Shown here piece after piece: positions 11,046 to 21,040 of a DNA stretch of 64,000 nt. The stretch is from Limanda limanda (Eukaryota; Chordata; Actinopteri; Pleuronectiformes; Pleuronectidae): assembly GCF_963576545.1 (NCBI RefSeq), contig NC_083649.1:1417454-1481453 (forward strand). Direction: 5' to 3'. Numbering within the stretch: position 1 is the first letter of the stretch; every line of letters begins with the position of its first letter. The position numbers and the translations under genes were made by a program. The notes beneath the pieces are model-generated. The model ran no database searches and was not told the origin of the DNA. It was given only the letters and a program-made list of their open reading frames with translations.

Positions 11046-11843
11046 GTTGAAATAAAATGATCTTCTATTAACTAATGTGAAATCAGTGTCAGATCCAGTC
11101 AATAGAAACTATCTTCAGAGGGGAACTTTACACTTTTATACTTTTACACTTTTCCTGGGGTAATGAGTTGGAATCAGTACTTTAACTTTGACACAAGTAC
11201 TCAAGAAATAATGTGTGTACTTATACTTCCTGGTGTTAGCCTCACATTAAAGTGATTTTACTTCAGCATCATTAAGAAGAAGATTTAAAAAGAGAGTTTC
11301 AGTTTCTACAGGATCAGTGAGCAGACACACACACACACACACACAAACTCACATACACACAAACACACACACACACACACATACACACACACACACGCTT
11401 CTACAATCACGAGCTGCTGCTTTAGAATCAGAATGAAATAAATCAGATGGACGATGTGGAGACACAAACATGATTAGAAGTTTAATAAGAGTCGAGGTGT
11501 GAAGACAATATTATTATAACACTTTCACACTGCTGCTACTTGATGATAATTATAACAGTAATAATAATAAATGTCAATGTTTTCAGATATGTATTTTCTA
11601 TACATTATATTAGTACAACGTAATGTAACATGTACCTTTTGACACATTTACTTCAATAAAGACTGAATTTGCAGTTTCTCAGTAAAACAATGAAAATGTG
11701 ATTTACTTTGTTGATTAAAATCATTTATTTCCTGATTCATTATGACTTTAAAAAAAAGGTTCACTGATGAAAACATAAAAACAGAGAAAACGCATGTTTC
11801 CTCTAAATAATATATTTTAAACTTCACTCTGTTTATATGAGAA
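11046..11843. other. OR 3' flank with (CA)n and poly(A) signal (unit 1)
   Basis: Non-coding DNA downstream of the minus-strand OR gene. It holds a broken (CA)n microsatellite at 11327-11395 and, on the minus strand, AATAAA (plus-strand TTTATT at 11724-11729), about 115 nt past the OR stop codon and a plausible poly(A) signal. The same flank is recognisable in all four units. I see no other gene in it. Confidence 0.6.
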
Positions 11844-12779
11844 TTATGAGACTTTTCTGGACTGAATCAGTTGAGACAGAAACGTTCGTATCTCTTTGGA
11901 CTGGACTCCGTAGATGATGGGGTTCAAGCTGCCGGGGATGACGTGAAACAGAATGGCGCACAGCTTCCTGTAGTCAGATAACTGAGGGAAGCGATGCAGA
12001 GTAATGACAAGCATTCCACATAAGAACATGATCATATACGACATCAGGTGGGTGCTGCAGGTCTTCAGGGCCTTACTGTTCAGAGACTTGCTCTTACTGA
12101 TCACACACACGACTGTGATCTTAGCGTAGGTGAGAACTATGCTGCCGATAGAAGAAGAGAGCAGGACCACGGTGAACGTGAGGCCGTAGATGTTATTAAT
12201 AAACGAACTCTCACAGGAGAGTTTGAACAGCGAGGCGTTGTCACAGAACGGGTTCGTGATCACTGTCCTGCATCGGTTCAGTCTTAAGGTCAAACCCAAC
12301 AGAATCCCCACCAGAACAAAGGCAGTGCCCCAGGCAGACATGGTCAGCATGACCACCATCTTGTTGGTCATGATGGCGGCGTAACGCAGAGGATTACAGA
12401 TGGCCACGTATCTGTCAAAGGCCATGATCATCAGTATCGTGTGAGAGGTGGTGCCGAACATGTGCGTGGAGAACGCCTGCAGCACACACTCGTAGAAGCT
12501 GATGAGGCGCTCGGAGGGAGGACGCAGGATGTCTGACAGCAACCGAGGCAACATGATGGAGTTTCCCACGATGTCATTGACGGGCAGGTTACAGAAGAGC
12601 AGGTACATAGGCTGGTGAAGGTTCTTATCTATGAAAATCACCACCAGGATGCCGATGTTTGCTAAGATGATGAGGATGTAGGAGAGTAAGAAGAAGAAGA
12701 AGACAGGGTAGACAGAAACCTGTGTGACCTTTAACCCCTCCAGCTGCAGGGTGTCACTGTTCAACGTGAAGTTTTCCAT
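11844..12779 (-). CDS. Olfactory receptor, intact (unit 1)
   Basis: Single-exon coding region of 311 codons for a seven-transmembrane odorant GPCR of olfactory sensory neurons, signalling through a Golf-type G protein. Visible hallmarks: N-glycosylation site NFT at residues 3-5; seven hydrophobic spans; PMYL at 57-60 after TM1; the TM3-end motif MAFDRYVAICNPLRY (119-133) with DRY at 122-124; Cys98 with Cys170, Cys179 and Cys189 available for extracellular disulfides; KALKTCSTH at 236-244 leading into TM6; NPIIY at 286-290 in TM7. An upstream in-frame TTG directly after the splice acceptor is not the start; the first ATG is at 12779. Length is normal for the family. It belongs to the fish-type OR group; the subfamily was not determined. 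It differs from the unit 4 gene at one residue only (residue 6, L here, W there). Confidence 0.95.
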   Translation of the reverse strand: MENFTLNSDTLQLEGLKVTQVSVYPVFFFFLLSYILIILANIGILVVIFIDKNLHQPMYLLFCNLPVNDIVGNSIMLPRLLSDILRPPSERLISFYECVLQAFSTHMFGTTSHTILMIMAFDRYVAICNPLRYAAIMTNKMVVMLTMSAWGTAFVLVGILLGLTLRLNRCRTVITNPFCDNASLFKLSCESSFINNIYGLTFTVVLLSSSIGSIVLTYAKITVVCVISKSKSLNSKALKTCSTHLMSYMIMFLCGMLVITLHRFPQLSDYRKLCAILFHVIPGSLNPIIYGVQSKEIRTFLSQLIQSRKVS

Positions 12780-13000
12780 CAACCTGCAAACAGAAGCTCA
12801 AGGATCAGTTTTCACATAGTTTAAATAAACAGAGTTTTAACTGCAGACGATAAATCAGGAAAAACATTAGAAATCAAAGAGGATTTAAATGAGACAACAT
12901 TAAAACAGATGAACGACACCTTCAGTTTCTGTGAAGTTATCAAACACCGAGAGAACAAACTTCTGCTGAAGCCGGGAGCTGGATTCACTTTTATAGAGAA
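12780..13000 (-). promoter_or_regulatory. OR promoter and 5' leader with intron (unit 1)
   Basis: On the minus strand a TATA box, CTATAAAAG (12988-12996), lies about 210 bp upstream of the ATG. A strong splice acceptor, TTCTGTTTGCAG, ends 4 bp before the ATG, so a short non-coding exon is joined across a small leader intron, the usual OR gene structure. The donor is not certain; AAGGTGTCG near 12917-12925 is a candidate. Unit 2 and unit 4 keep the TATA box; unit 3 does not. Confidence 0.65.
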
Positions 13001-13289
13001 GTCGTAACCAGGGGCAGGGAACTCGGATCATCTGGGAATTAACCTGAACAACATCAGAGTTCACGTTTAAACTTTTCTACCTGAAAGCAGCAGCTTGATG
13101 AGAGTGAGTCTGATGTGTGAGTGTAAACAAGAGAAAGTTTCCTCCTTCTCTCCCTGAGCGTCTGTTCTCTGGGACTCTGGTGAGTGGGTTCCATCTCCTG
13201 AGAGAAGAACTGACTGAGAGTCACAAACTGTCTCAACCAGCTGCAGCTGGAGAGTGAAGCTGTTCATCAGTTAGAGTGACAGAGTGATG
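13001..13289. other. OR upstream flank (unit 1)
   Basis: Upstream DNA of the OR gene, conserved in all four units. Short open frames on the minus strand (13054-13267) are not supported as genes. It contains the CAGCTGCAGCTG palindromic stretch at about 13240-13251. Unit 4 diverges completely from the others at about 53590, near the far end of this block. Confidence 0.45.
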
Positions 13290-13579
13290 CTTTAAAGGAG
13301 ACATATTATGCCCATTTTACCACAGTTGATATGGTTTTTAGCTATCCATTAGCTCTGTAGAAATATGGCTACTGGAGACGAAGATACAATCTTGCAACCA
13401 TATAGTTTTGAACCAGAGTCAGGTGGGCCGGAGCCTGGCTCAATTCTGGTCGTAATCCCATTTGACGCCATCTAGCGTATCGTTTCTGACATAGAGGAAC
13501 CACAACAAATCGCGGGAGTTGTTTTTTCCAGAGTTTTTGGGACGGTAGACATGCTAGATACCCAAATTAACGTGTAGAA
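13290..13579 (+). repeat. Unclassified transposon-like fragment
   Basis: Begins TTTAAAGGAGACATATTATGCCC, a terminus style seen in fish DNA-transposon repeats, and has no coding potential. It is shared by units 1, 2 and 3 and absent from unit 4. I cannot assign a family. Confidence 0.4.
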
Positions 13580-14057
13580 GCACTACAAAAGTTATCAAAG
13601 ATGAACTGGCGGCGCGGGACTCTCCGGCTGATTTGGACACGTTCATTGCTACTGCTATCCGCATCGACGGGCGCCTCCAGGAACGGAGACGAGAGAGGGC
13701 GGGGACAAGTAGTCAACGTAGCCGTCTACCCTCACCACTTCCAGACTTCTCTGCATCGATCACGAGCGTTCGCAGCGCACCAGCGGCCTCGGCAGGGCCA
13801 AGCTGTCATCAGTGTAACATGTACTGTGGGCAGGGAGGTCAGTATGTGTCATCTTGTCCGGTAAAAGACAGGGCTTACCAGAGATTCCGAGGGCGCTGGT
13901 GAGCCACATTACTAGTTCTGAAAAGCCCTCTTGGCTCCTTATGCACGTCCAGCTCTTCTGCAGAGGACAGACTAATACAGTCTCTGTCTTAATTGACTAT
14001 GGGACCGACACCAATGTTGTGCAATAATGGTTTGGAGTGATACCGGTGATGTGATGC
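13580..14057 (+). pseudogene. Ty3/Gypsy gag C-terminus and protease remnant
   Basis: One frame reads [20 protein letters not shown], then [12 protein letters not shown], then a degenerate zinc knuckle (CHQCNMYCGQGGQYVSSCPVK) up to a stop near 13902, followed by VSVLIDYGTDTN where a protease DSG/DTG box belongs. These are the end of gag and the start of pol of the same kind of Gypsy element whose RT begins at 18133. The LTR-like repeat 14058-18132 sits between them, so one old Gypsy copy appears to have been split by that repeat. The zinc knuckle lacks its histidine and the protease motif is altered. Confidence 0.72.
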
Positions 14058-14910
14058 TGGTGTGCCTTTAGGCGTTCAATAAATTTGGTTATCAAAATAA
14101 AATATAAAACATTAATATTTAAAATATTAATATTAAATCATAACTTTAGTTTGTTTAGGTTCTATCGGGGGAACCACCCTTCACAGAAGGGAAAAGATAG
14201 CCAATTTATTCATTAAGATCAGTCTCATTTAGATCTAGTTCAATTAGAAATCTTAATATTAACTATTACAGATTATATAATGAACAGTGAAGGTTCATAG
14301 AGTTCTTGACAGTGTAGAGGTTGGCAAAATTCACTTATGCAACATTAATGAAAGGACAAGGTTAAAAGAAAACATTTATTGTAAACATAATAAGTATAAA
14401 ACACCAATTACTAAACAAAATACTAACTAACAAAGATGTGTGTGTGAGTGTGTGTGTGTGTGTGAGAGGGGATCTCTGTTAACTAACAAAGAGAGTCACA
14501 CCTTCCTGTGGTCTTTTAAGATGGTCTCTAAGATAGCAGCTCCCCCCCTTCCTCTGAATTGGGGGAGTGGGTACGAACGTAGTGATATGCAGTGTCTGTG
14601 AGAATGTTAATTAGAAAATGGCAGGGTCTGTGTAGAGCTTAACTCACATTAACTTTCATTTAGCTTGTAACTACAATAACACCACATATATCAAACTTTA
14701 AAAACACCACACAGAATCAAATAAACAGTCTTGCTTAGTTCTAGTATCATTATTAAGCCCAGTATGATACCAGTCCTCCGAAAGGAAGAAAGTTGCTGTG
14801 CAGTTCGGTTAGTAGTTCGTCCTGCCGGCTGTGTGAAGTCTTCTGGCTCGTGTGGTCTCTGCTTCCACGGTTCTGTTGAGCTGTGTAGTTCAGTTGCTTA
14901 TTGAATCTTT

Positions 14911-17581
14911 CACTAGACGAAAAGCAGTGTTATTGTCACAGGAAACCTCTTCGGACAGGCCAAATCCCCCTGCATTTACCTACTGTTTCCATGACGTTAC
15001 CTCAGCGTTCGCCAGTGGCAATAAGCTGAGGGAAGCGGCGTTTGCGGACTTTATGGGGGATATGGAGAACAAAGGAGAGAGCCGCGGGGGGGCTCGCTGA
15101 GCCTCGCGGAGCGATCGCGACGTGTGATCTAATTAGCATATGAATTGGAGTCAAGCCGCTGGCTAGAACCTCTCTCTACTCACCATTGGAGGATACCACA
15201 GACCCTTGAAACTAATGTCACTCGTGATTGGCTGGTAGAAGTGTTGCTATTGGTCACCTTATGGGTCATTGCAGTGCACACGTGGGGTCATAGCATTCCA
15301 CACGTGGGGTAAGCCCCTCCCACACAATATTAATAATAAAAATGTATATATTAATATTTATTATTATTTATTAGTAAGCCTTTACCAAAAGCACTGCAGT
15401 TAATTAAAACTAAACATTCATGTGATGCTTGATGTTATAGGTGAACATATTGTACAGGGAACAAATGTGAACAAGGTATATGTGGAGTGAAAGCTTTATT
15501 TACATACAGCAAATATATTGTACAAAAACTCAGGTGAGGCTTGAAATGTTTCTCTGCAGCCTCTGGGTCATGACTTCTTTGTGGGACTCTGTCTGAATCT
15601 TCTCCAGTGTGTAGACGTCTGTGGTGTGTAGCTGTGAGATCAGTGTAGCTTCCCGTCTTATATGAAGTGTGGGACACAGGTCGGTGCACTCCTGGCTGTG
15701 GAAGGATGGATCCATGTCATCTGTCCCGCTTCAATCAGCTGTAAACACATTCAGTAAAATTAGCACAGTTCAATGACAACATACACCTTTACATGTAACT
15801 GGAAAATTATTTAACGAATATAACCTTACCCTCTTTCTTCTCCTGAACTCCTCAATGCTGATGTAAGGTCTGGTCGGATCATACTGGCTCATAGTGTGTC
15901 TTACTACGTCATGGACAGGCAGCTGGAAAACAACACCAGTAACATGAGTTTAAACGGAAATAGCCGTGCTGCATCACCGTTGGAAGATCCACAGCAAAAA
16001 AACACCAAAATATTCATAAACAGTTACTTACATTAAATGGCTTACTTTTCCGCACTTTAAATCCGGACTTTCAGCGTCTCTGCCTCACGCGCAGTGGCCG
16101 CCTCTTTGTGTGTGTGTGTGTGGGGGGGGGGACTCAGGCTGTGAAAACATAGAAAAAAAAAGTCACGTTGATGAAAAAACTAATTCATACATATTTACAC
16201 ATGCACTAGATCTGCTCAAGCACTCGATGCTGTATTCGTATTTTAGCAACTTTCTCGCTATCCCAAAGTGGCGGACATGCTTTTCAGATGAACGAGTTAG
16301 CTTAGTAGTTAGCATGGCGGCTCCGTCTAGCTTAGCTCTCACCTTAACTCAGGGACTGTGCGCCCGTCTTCTCCGCCTCGACTCGTCCACACCGGGCCCG
16401 CGGCTCTGCTTACACACGCACTCATCTTCTCCTCCAGGGAACAGCGTCGTGTCGACTTCAGCAAGTTATTTAACCCGAAAACAGAGTCACTCGTACGGAA
16501 CAAACTTAACACAAGCCGGAGTTACATGTCTGCGGGACACTCGATGCTGCACTGCGTTTACGAGGCTGTGATTGGACGAGCCCATCAGCTGATGACGCGA
16601 GCGGGTGACGTGAGGTTTTCACAGTAAATCTCCACAACTGTCCTTGTCATGAAGTTCAAATTATGAAGGAATTTCAGCTCTATATTGTGTCTTCTTTATA
16701 TTTAAAATAATAATCAAACTGAGTGGAGATGTATGTTGTAGCCAAACAGCCGGCTGCTGTGTTTTGTCGCTGTGCAGTCCATGGGGGATTAAATATTACA
16801 CTGAAAAAATAAATCATTAAATCAATGAATGTTTCGTAGCAATTTTGAAAGTAGTGGTGAAAAGATAGCATTTATAATTCATGGAAAACAGCTTAGTGTG
16901 CCATTGACATGTGAATATGATGCCAGTGTTTTGGGAGGACAGATATTTTTATGGAAAGCCGGGAGAAGTTTGGAGATTACAGGGCACAGACATATCATAC
17001 CCAGCATAATTTCTTCCTGTTGAGCGGATTGCTGGTAGAGGTGTGGTTAACAAATCCTCTGTGCATTTAACCAGCACAATTGAAATAGTGACTGTAATCA
17101 TGCCACTCTGTACAGTGGTTGAGATTCAGGATTGTTTTGGATGACAATAAAAATTTGAAATAAAGTGCATTGTTTCATTTGACAGCATTGACCTTTGTTC
17201 GTGGTATACAATGTAATTCATTATAGCACACCTACTTATTTAAGAACAATTTAAAATGTCAGGTTTTATATATATTTTAAGCCTGGTGTACTCAGCCAGA
17301 TAATTTAGTTGCTGCCTCTTAGTAAAAGGTGGTATCTGCTCTGAGGGGAACTATCCTGATTTGAATTTGTGAAGCTCAGAGCATTGTCATTTGCATGTGA
17401 AAGCCTCCTCTAGGCGTAGGAGCGGGGGGTCACCTCACAACAGATATCAGGCTTGAAAACTGCAGGAAACAGGAGAGTTTCCTTTGCTGCCTGCAGATTC
17501 GTGTGAAAAGCTGTTAACCGAAGAATGTGCCAACACTTTCCTGCGACACATAATGACACAAACGCTTCTTTTCATGCAGTG
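14911..17581. mobile_element. CACTA-type DNA transposon carrying host-gene-like sequence (unit 1)
   Basis: 2671 bp. The left end reads CACTAGACGAAAAGCAGTG; the right end, reverse-complemented, reads CACTGCATGAAAAGAAGCG, and similarity continues inward (GTTxxTGTCA, CAGGAAA). A 3-bp duplication TTT (14908-14910 and 17582-17584) flanks it. The uninterrupted repeat copy in unit 2 shows the empty site GAATCTTTAGTTC with a single TTT (21462-21464). CAC-type ends with a 3-bp duplication indicate the CACTA/EnSpm/CMC superfamily. No transposase is visible, so it is non-autonomous. The interior carries gene-like sequence with splice sites (see 15495-16620). A right-end-containing sibling lies at 41886-44296 and a fragment at 29284-29517. 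Confidence 0.78.
15495..16620 (-). pseudogene. Captured host-gene-like module inside CACTA element (unit 1)
   Basis: Minus-strand layout resembles a spliced nuclear gene. A GC/CpG-rich upstream part has a CCAATCACAG box (about 16565-16580). A candidate exon 1 runs 16425-16343 (ATG, 27 codons, then donor GTGAGA). A middle exon runs 15922-15830, with acceptor TTTTCCAG, donor GTAAGG and the frame MSQYDPTRPYISIEE. A terminal exon from about 15718-15738 ends at the TGA at 15530 (includes MDPSFHSQECTDLCPTLHI). AATAAA lies about 30 nt later (15495-15500). Exon phases do not join cleanly and the middle exon has an indel relative to unit 3, so it is probably non-functional. I do not recognise the gene. 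A plus-strand ATGGCGGC frame at 16314 is an alternative, weaker reading. Confidence 0.55.
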
Positions 17582-19477
17582 TTTAGTTCTTACCTACAGG
17601 ACATTGCGTCGCTGTAAGGAGTTGGAAAAAGCTTGAGATGTGTGGAGGTTTCCTGGAGAAGATGAGTTGGAAGACTGCACCTTTGCGCTCCTCTGGTAGA
17701 GTTGGATGCAAAGAGAAGATTTGAGCTGGAGGAATCCGGTTTCTCCACTCGCCGATGCAGGAGGAAAGGCCGGCAGCCTCCCCCTTTGGAGATGCAGGAG
17801 AAAGAGAGAGAGTTTGGGGAGGCCTGCTCTTAAATAGGCCCAGTGGCCCTCAGGTCATGTGGCCAGATTGACCAATTGGAATTGATCCTTGGAGCACTTC
17901 GCACCTCTATGTTAAAAAGCTGAAACAAAGGGCACATGTAGCCTCCTGTGAGTTTGAGTTATTTGACCTTCTCAGGACAAAGAGAACACGTTGCACTCTG
18001 GGAGATTGAGTTCGCTCCAGCCCATGCGGCATGTGTCTTTCTCAAGACAAAGAACGTGCTTTCAGATTTTGTCCACACATTTAGGCTGAAAGAGAGGCCT
18101 GCTTTTTGCACAAAAACCATGTCCCAACACCAATCTTCTGGACCATACGTTTGCTGAACAGCTTGATCGATCTCCTTCCTGGAACCTCACCACCCAGGGG
18201 GTGATTATTCTCCCTGTCTGCTCCTGAGACCAAGGCCATGGAAAAGTATGTCAATGACTCACTGGCTGCCGGAATTATGCGTCCTTCGTCATCCCCTGCT
18301 GGTGCGGGATTCTTCTTTGTGGATAAGAAGGACAAGACCCTCCGGCCCTGCATTGATTACCGAGGTCTGAACGATCACCATTAAGAACAGGTTCCCCTCC
18401 TACTTATCTCACCTGCATTCGAACTATTGCAAGGGGCGACAGTTTTCACTAAGCTTGACCTCCGAAACGCCTATCACCTGATTCGTATCAGGGAGGGGAA
18501 TGAATTGAAGACTGCATGCAGTGAGTTGAAAACAAGGTTCTCGTCTGCTCCCATCCTCGTTTTTCCAGACCCGGTGTGTCAGTTTCTGGTGGAGGTGGAC
18601 GCATCCGGGGTGGGAGCAGTCCTCCCTCAGGGGTCGGCAGAGGACCAGAAGATGCACCCTTGTGCCTTTTTCTCCCTTAAATTGTCACCAGCCAAACAGC
18701 GTTATGACATTGGGAAAAGAAAGCTGTTGGCTGTTAAAATGGCCATGGAGGAGTGGAGGCATTGTTTGGAGGGGGCGGAGCAACCATTTGTGGTCTGGAC
18801 CGACCACAAGAACCTTGAATACATCCGGTCAGCCAAGCGGTTGAGTTCCCGTCAAGCCAGGTGGGCTCTATTCTTTAACCGTTTAGTTTTTTCCCTATCT
18901 TACCGCCCAGGATTGAAAAATGTCAAGCCTGATGCCCTGTCCCCGCAGTTCCAGTCAGACGATGGTCACTCAGTACCCGAAAGTATCCTCCCCTCCAAGG
19001 TGGTCGTTGGCACTATAACCTGGGACATCAAGGATAAGGTGAAGCAGGGTCAGGCTGATCACCTAGCGCCCAGTGCCTGTCCTGTTCATCGCCTGCTTGT
19101 CTCTGCTAACCTTCGCCCTCAGGTTCTCCAGTGGGGACACACTTCTCGCCTTGCCTGCCACCCAGGGGTCAGACGCACCCTAGCTCTATTGAGGCAACGC
19201 TCCTGGTGGGGTTCCATTGAAGAGATGATTTGTTCCCAGCACAAGAGTGCCCGTCATGCTCCTTCCGGCTTGCTCCAGCCACTGCCTATTCCCTACAACA
19301 TGTGTTTCGTCTGCATGGTCTTCCCAGTGACATTGTCTCAGACAGGGGTCCACAATTCACCTCTCCCTTCTGGATGGAATTCTGCAGCCTGTTGGGAGCT
19401 AAGGTCAGTCTATCCTCTGGGTTCCACCCACAATCGAATGGCCAGTCCGAAAGAATGAACCAAGAGATGGAAACTAC

Positions 19478-20206
19478 TAGAGATGAGCCGGATACTCGGC
19501 TGAAACGAGTATCCAGTACGGATAAAGCACTTTTGCCGATTACGAGTATAATACGAGTAATCGGAGTCATTATCTGTGCTCGGACTGAATGAAAATCCTC
19601 ACACAGCGTCACAGCGCTCCTCCCGTCACACACGGCTCTCCTCACTCACTCACAGAACAGCTCTCTGTCTCTCAGTCACTCAGGTTCACTGCGCATCGGG
19701 ACTGTTCCATAGGCTCAGTCAAGGAAGCAGAAATGATTCGTTCATTTCCCGACTGGGTCTTCGGGTACGAGTCTTTGGAAAAATTTTCACGAGACCAGCA
19801 TTGGCTCAGTAGAGGAGCGCTGGAGATGCGAGGGACGTTCACTGTCTCCCGGAGAAACGAACACTCCCTGTCCCCAGCACAGAAAGACGCGAACCACACT
19901 CGTTCACAAGTCACAATGACTGGTCCTGCCATCTTCACTTTACATCCACACCTACTTTACAGTAAATTAAACCTCTATTAAATACAGTACAACATGACAG
20001 TTTGTATGGTTTGAAATTGTCATCTATTATCACACTGGCATTTAATTATCACGGCAAACAATTACACTGCACTAAACTTTAAGTGTTAATGTAAAGTGAA
20101 AAGAACAAAACCAGTCTGTATGACCTGCGAATGAACACAATTCACGTCCTTCCACACCAAAAACACAGAGTGCTCATCTCTCGAGACATCTCGAATCTCA
20201 CTCACA

Positions 20207-20275
<69 letters not shown>

Positions 20276-20478
20276 GGTGTGGAAATAAATTGAAAAAAAA
20301 TAAAACTAAAAAAAATCCTAAAAAAATGTCAAAGTTAAAAAAGAAAGTTATGTTGAACCAGCCCACTTCCGGGTTAAATCACACCCACTTCCGGGTTAGG
20401 CCCCTCCCACTCAGAGTACGGATACGGATAATTCATATGGTTAACAGATACAGATAATGCTGTACTCGCTCATCCCTA
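19478..20478. mobile_element. Non-autonomous hAT element in integrase remnant (unit 2 only)
   Basis: 1001 bp. Ends are TAGAGATGAGC and GCTCATCCCTA (one mismatch), with an exact 8-bp target duplication GAAACTAC (19470-19477 and 20479-20486). Units 1 and 4 show the unoccupied site with a single GAAACTAC. Inner ends are rich in CGAGTA/CGGATA repeats. The interior has a (CA)n tract and no transposase frame. Confidence 0.9.
20209..20273 (+). repeat. (CA)n microsatellite
   Basis: About 32 uninterrupted CA units inside the 1001-bp hAT. Confidence 0.95.
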
Positions 20479-20922
20479 GAAACTACTTTGAGGTGCGTGG
20501 TCTCCCACAATCCTTCTTCCTGGTCGAAGCAGCTCCTTTGGGTCGACTCGTGACCTCCCACTCCGGTTGGAGTCAAGGAAATTGGCTCCGCGATTTGTGG
20601 GACCATTTCCTATAGCTCAGATCATTAACCCGGCTGCAGTCCGTCTCCACCTTTCCCGGTCGATGAGTGTCCATCCTACATTTCATGTATCCAAGATCAA
20701 ACCCCTCAACGAGAGCCAACTTCAGCCAGCCTCCAGGCCCCCAGTCCCGACCACGGGGTAGGTGTTTCCAGTATCTGGTGGACTGGGAGGGATGTGGACT
20801 GGAGGAGCGCTCCTGGGAGCCCTTTCGCAACATCTTTGACCGTACTCTCATCAAAGAGTTCCATAGGTCCCATCCTGACCAGCCTGGTGGGACGTCAGGA
20901 GCGTCCCTAGTGGGAGGGGTTC

Positions 20923-21040
20923 TGTCAAAAATTCACCCTCTTATTAATATTTTTATTTGTCTTATCATAGTTTTGCATATACTAATCCATTTGTCATTTC
21001 AGACCTCAGCCACTCCCCTCTGCTCTGCACTTCCTCGTGT
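20923..21040 (+). repeat. Truncated Gypsy 3' LTR (unit 2)
   Basis: Matches 1931-2048, then breaks at CTTCCTCGTGT into the LTR-like repeat. The remaining 345 bp of the LTR are missing. Confidence 0.75.

Larger units (their letters stand above)
1..17983. repeat. Segmental duplication unit 1
   Basis: First of four copies of a composite unit. Its first base matches 17984 and 44699, with constant offsets of 17983 and 44698 through the Gypsy part. It is the most complete unit: Gypsy pol remnant, LINE remnant, hAT with nested LTR element, intact OR gene, Gypsy gag remnant, and LTR-like repeat with nested CACTA-type element. Positions 1 to about 5700 are almost base-identical to 44699-50400 (several translated remnants are identical), so units 1 and 4 separated most recently or have been homogenised. 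The left edge is cut by the window. Confidence 0.9.
14058..18132 (-). mobile_element. LTR-like repeat (TGGTGT...ACACCA) interrupted by a CACTA-type element
   Basis: Without the nested element (14911-17581) this is about 1.4 kb, with ends TGGTGT at 14058 and ACACCA at 18132. It lies between Gypsy gag-protease and RT sequences. On the minus strand it holds a TATA-like TTAAATAGG stretch (about 17830-17839). A degenerate plus-strand relative at 59580-59965 has TATATAAG at the same place, so the transcription direction is minus here. Other copies: 1-149 (end only), 21041-22106 (uninterrupted), 28435-29283, 41033-44847. A solo LTR is the best guess, but I found no clear target duplication, so this remains unproven. 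The short plus-strand (TG)n at 14435-14463 lies inside it. Confidence 0.6.
18133..20922 (+). pseudogene. Ty3/Gypsy pol remnant, interrupted by hAT (unit 2)
   Basis: Homologous to 150-1930, with the same RT deletion and frameshifts. The reading is interrupted after the integrase motif [11 protein letters not shown] by the hAT at 19478-20478 and resumes at 20487 to the chromodomain region. The interruption is unique to this unit. Confidence 0.87.

Noticed and set aside
11327..11395. CRISPR-like array of regularly spaced repeats
   Set aside because: This is an imperfect (CA)n microsatellite in a vertebrate genome; there are no spacers.
12048..12287. Plus-strand frames opposite the OR genes
   Set aside because: They are shadows of the OR coding sequence on the other strand, with no independent support.
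12780..12782. TTG codon upstream of the OR ATG as the start (one residue longer protein)
   Set aside because: It directly follows the splice acceptor TTTGCAG and is not an ATG; the next codon is ATG in all four copies, so 12779, 27156, 39762 and 53114 are used as starts.
16314..16571. Plus-strand mitochondrial-type protein starting ATGGCGGC
   Set aside because: Attractive start context, but the frame has no donor, runs antisense over the better supported minus-strand first exon, and its first part is deleted in unit 3. Kept only as an alternative reading.
20086..20271. Cysteine/valine-repeat protein
   Set aside because: It is only a translation of the (CA)n microsatellite; the same holds for 60882-61244 and 63535-63726.
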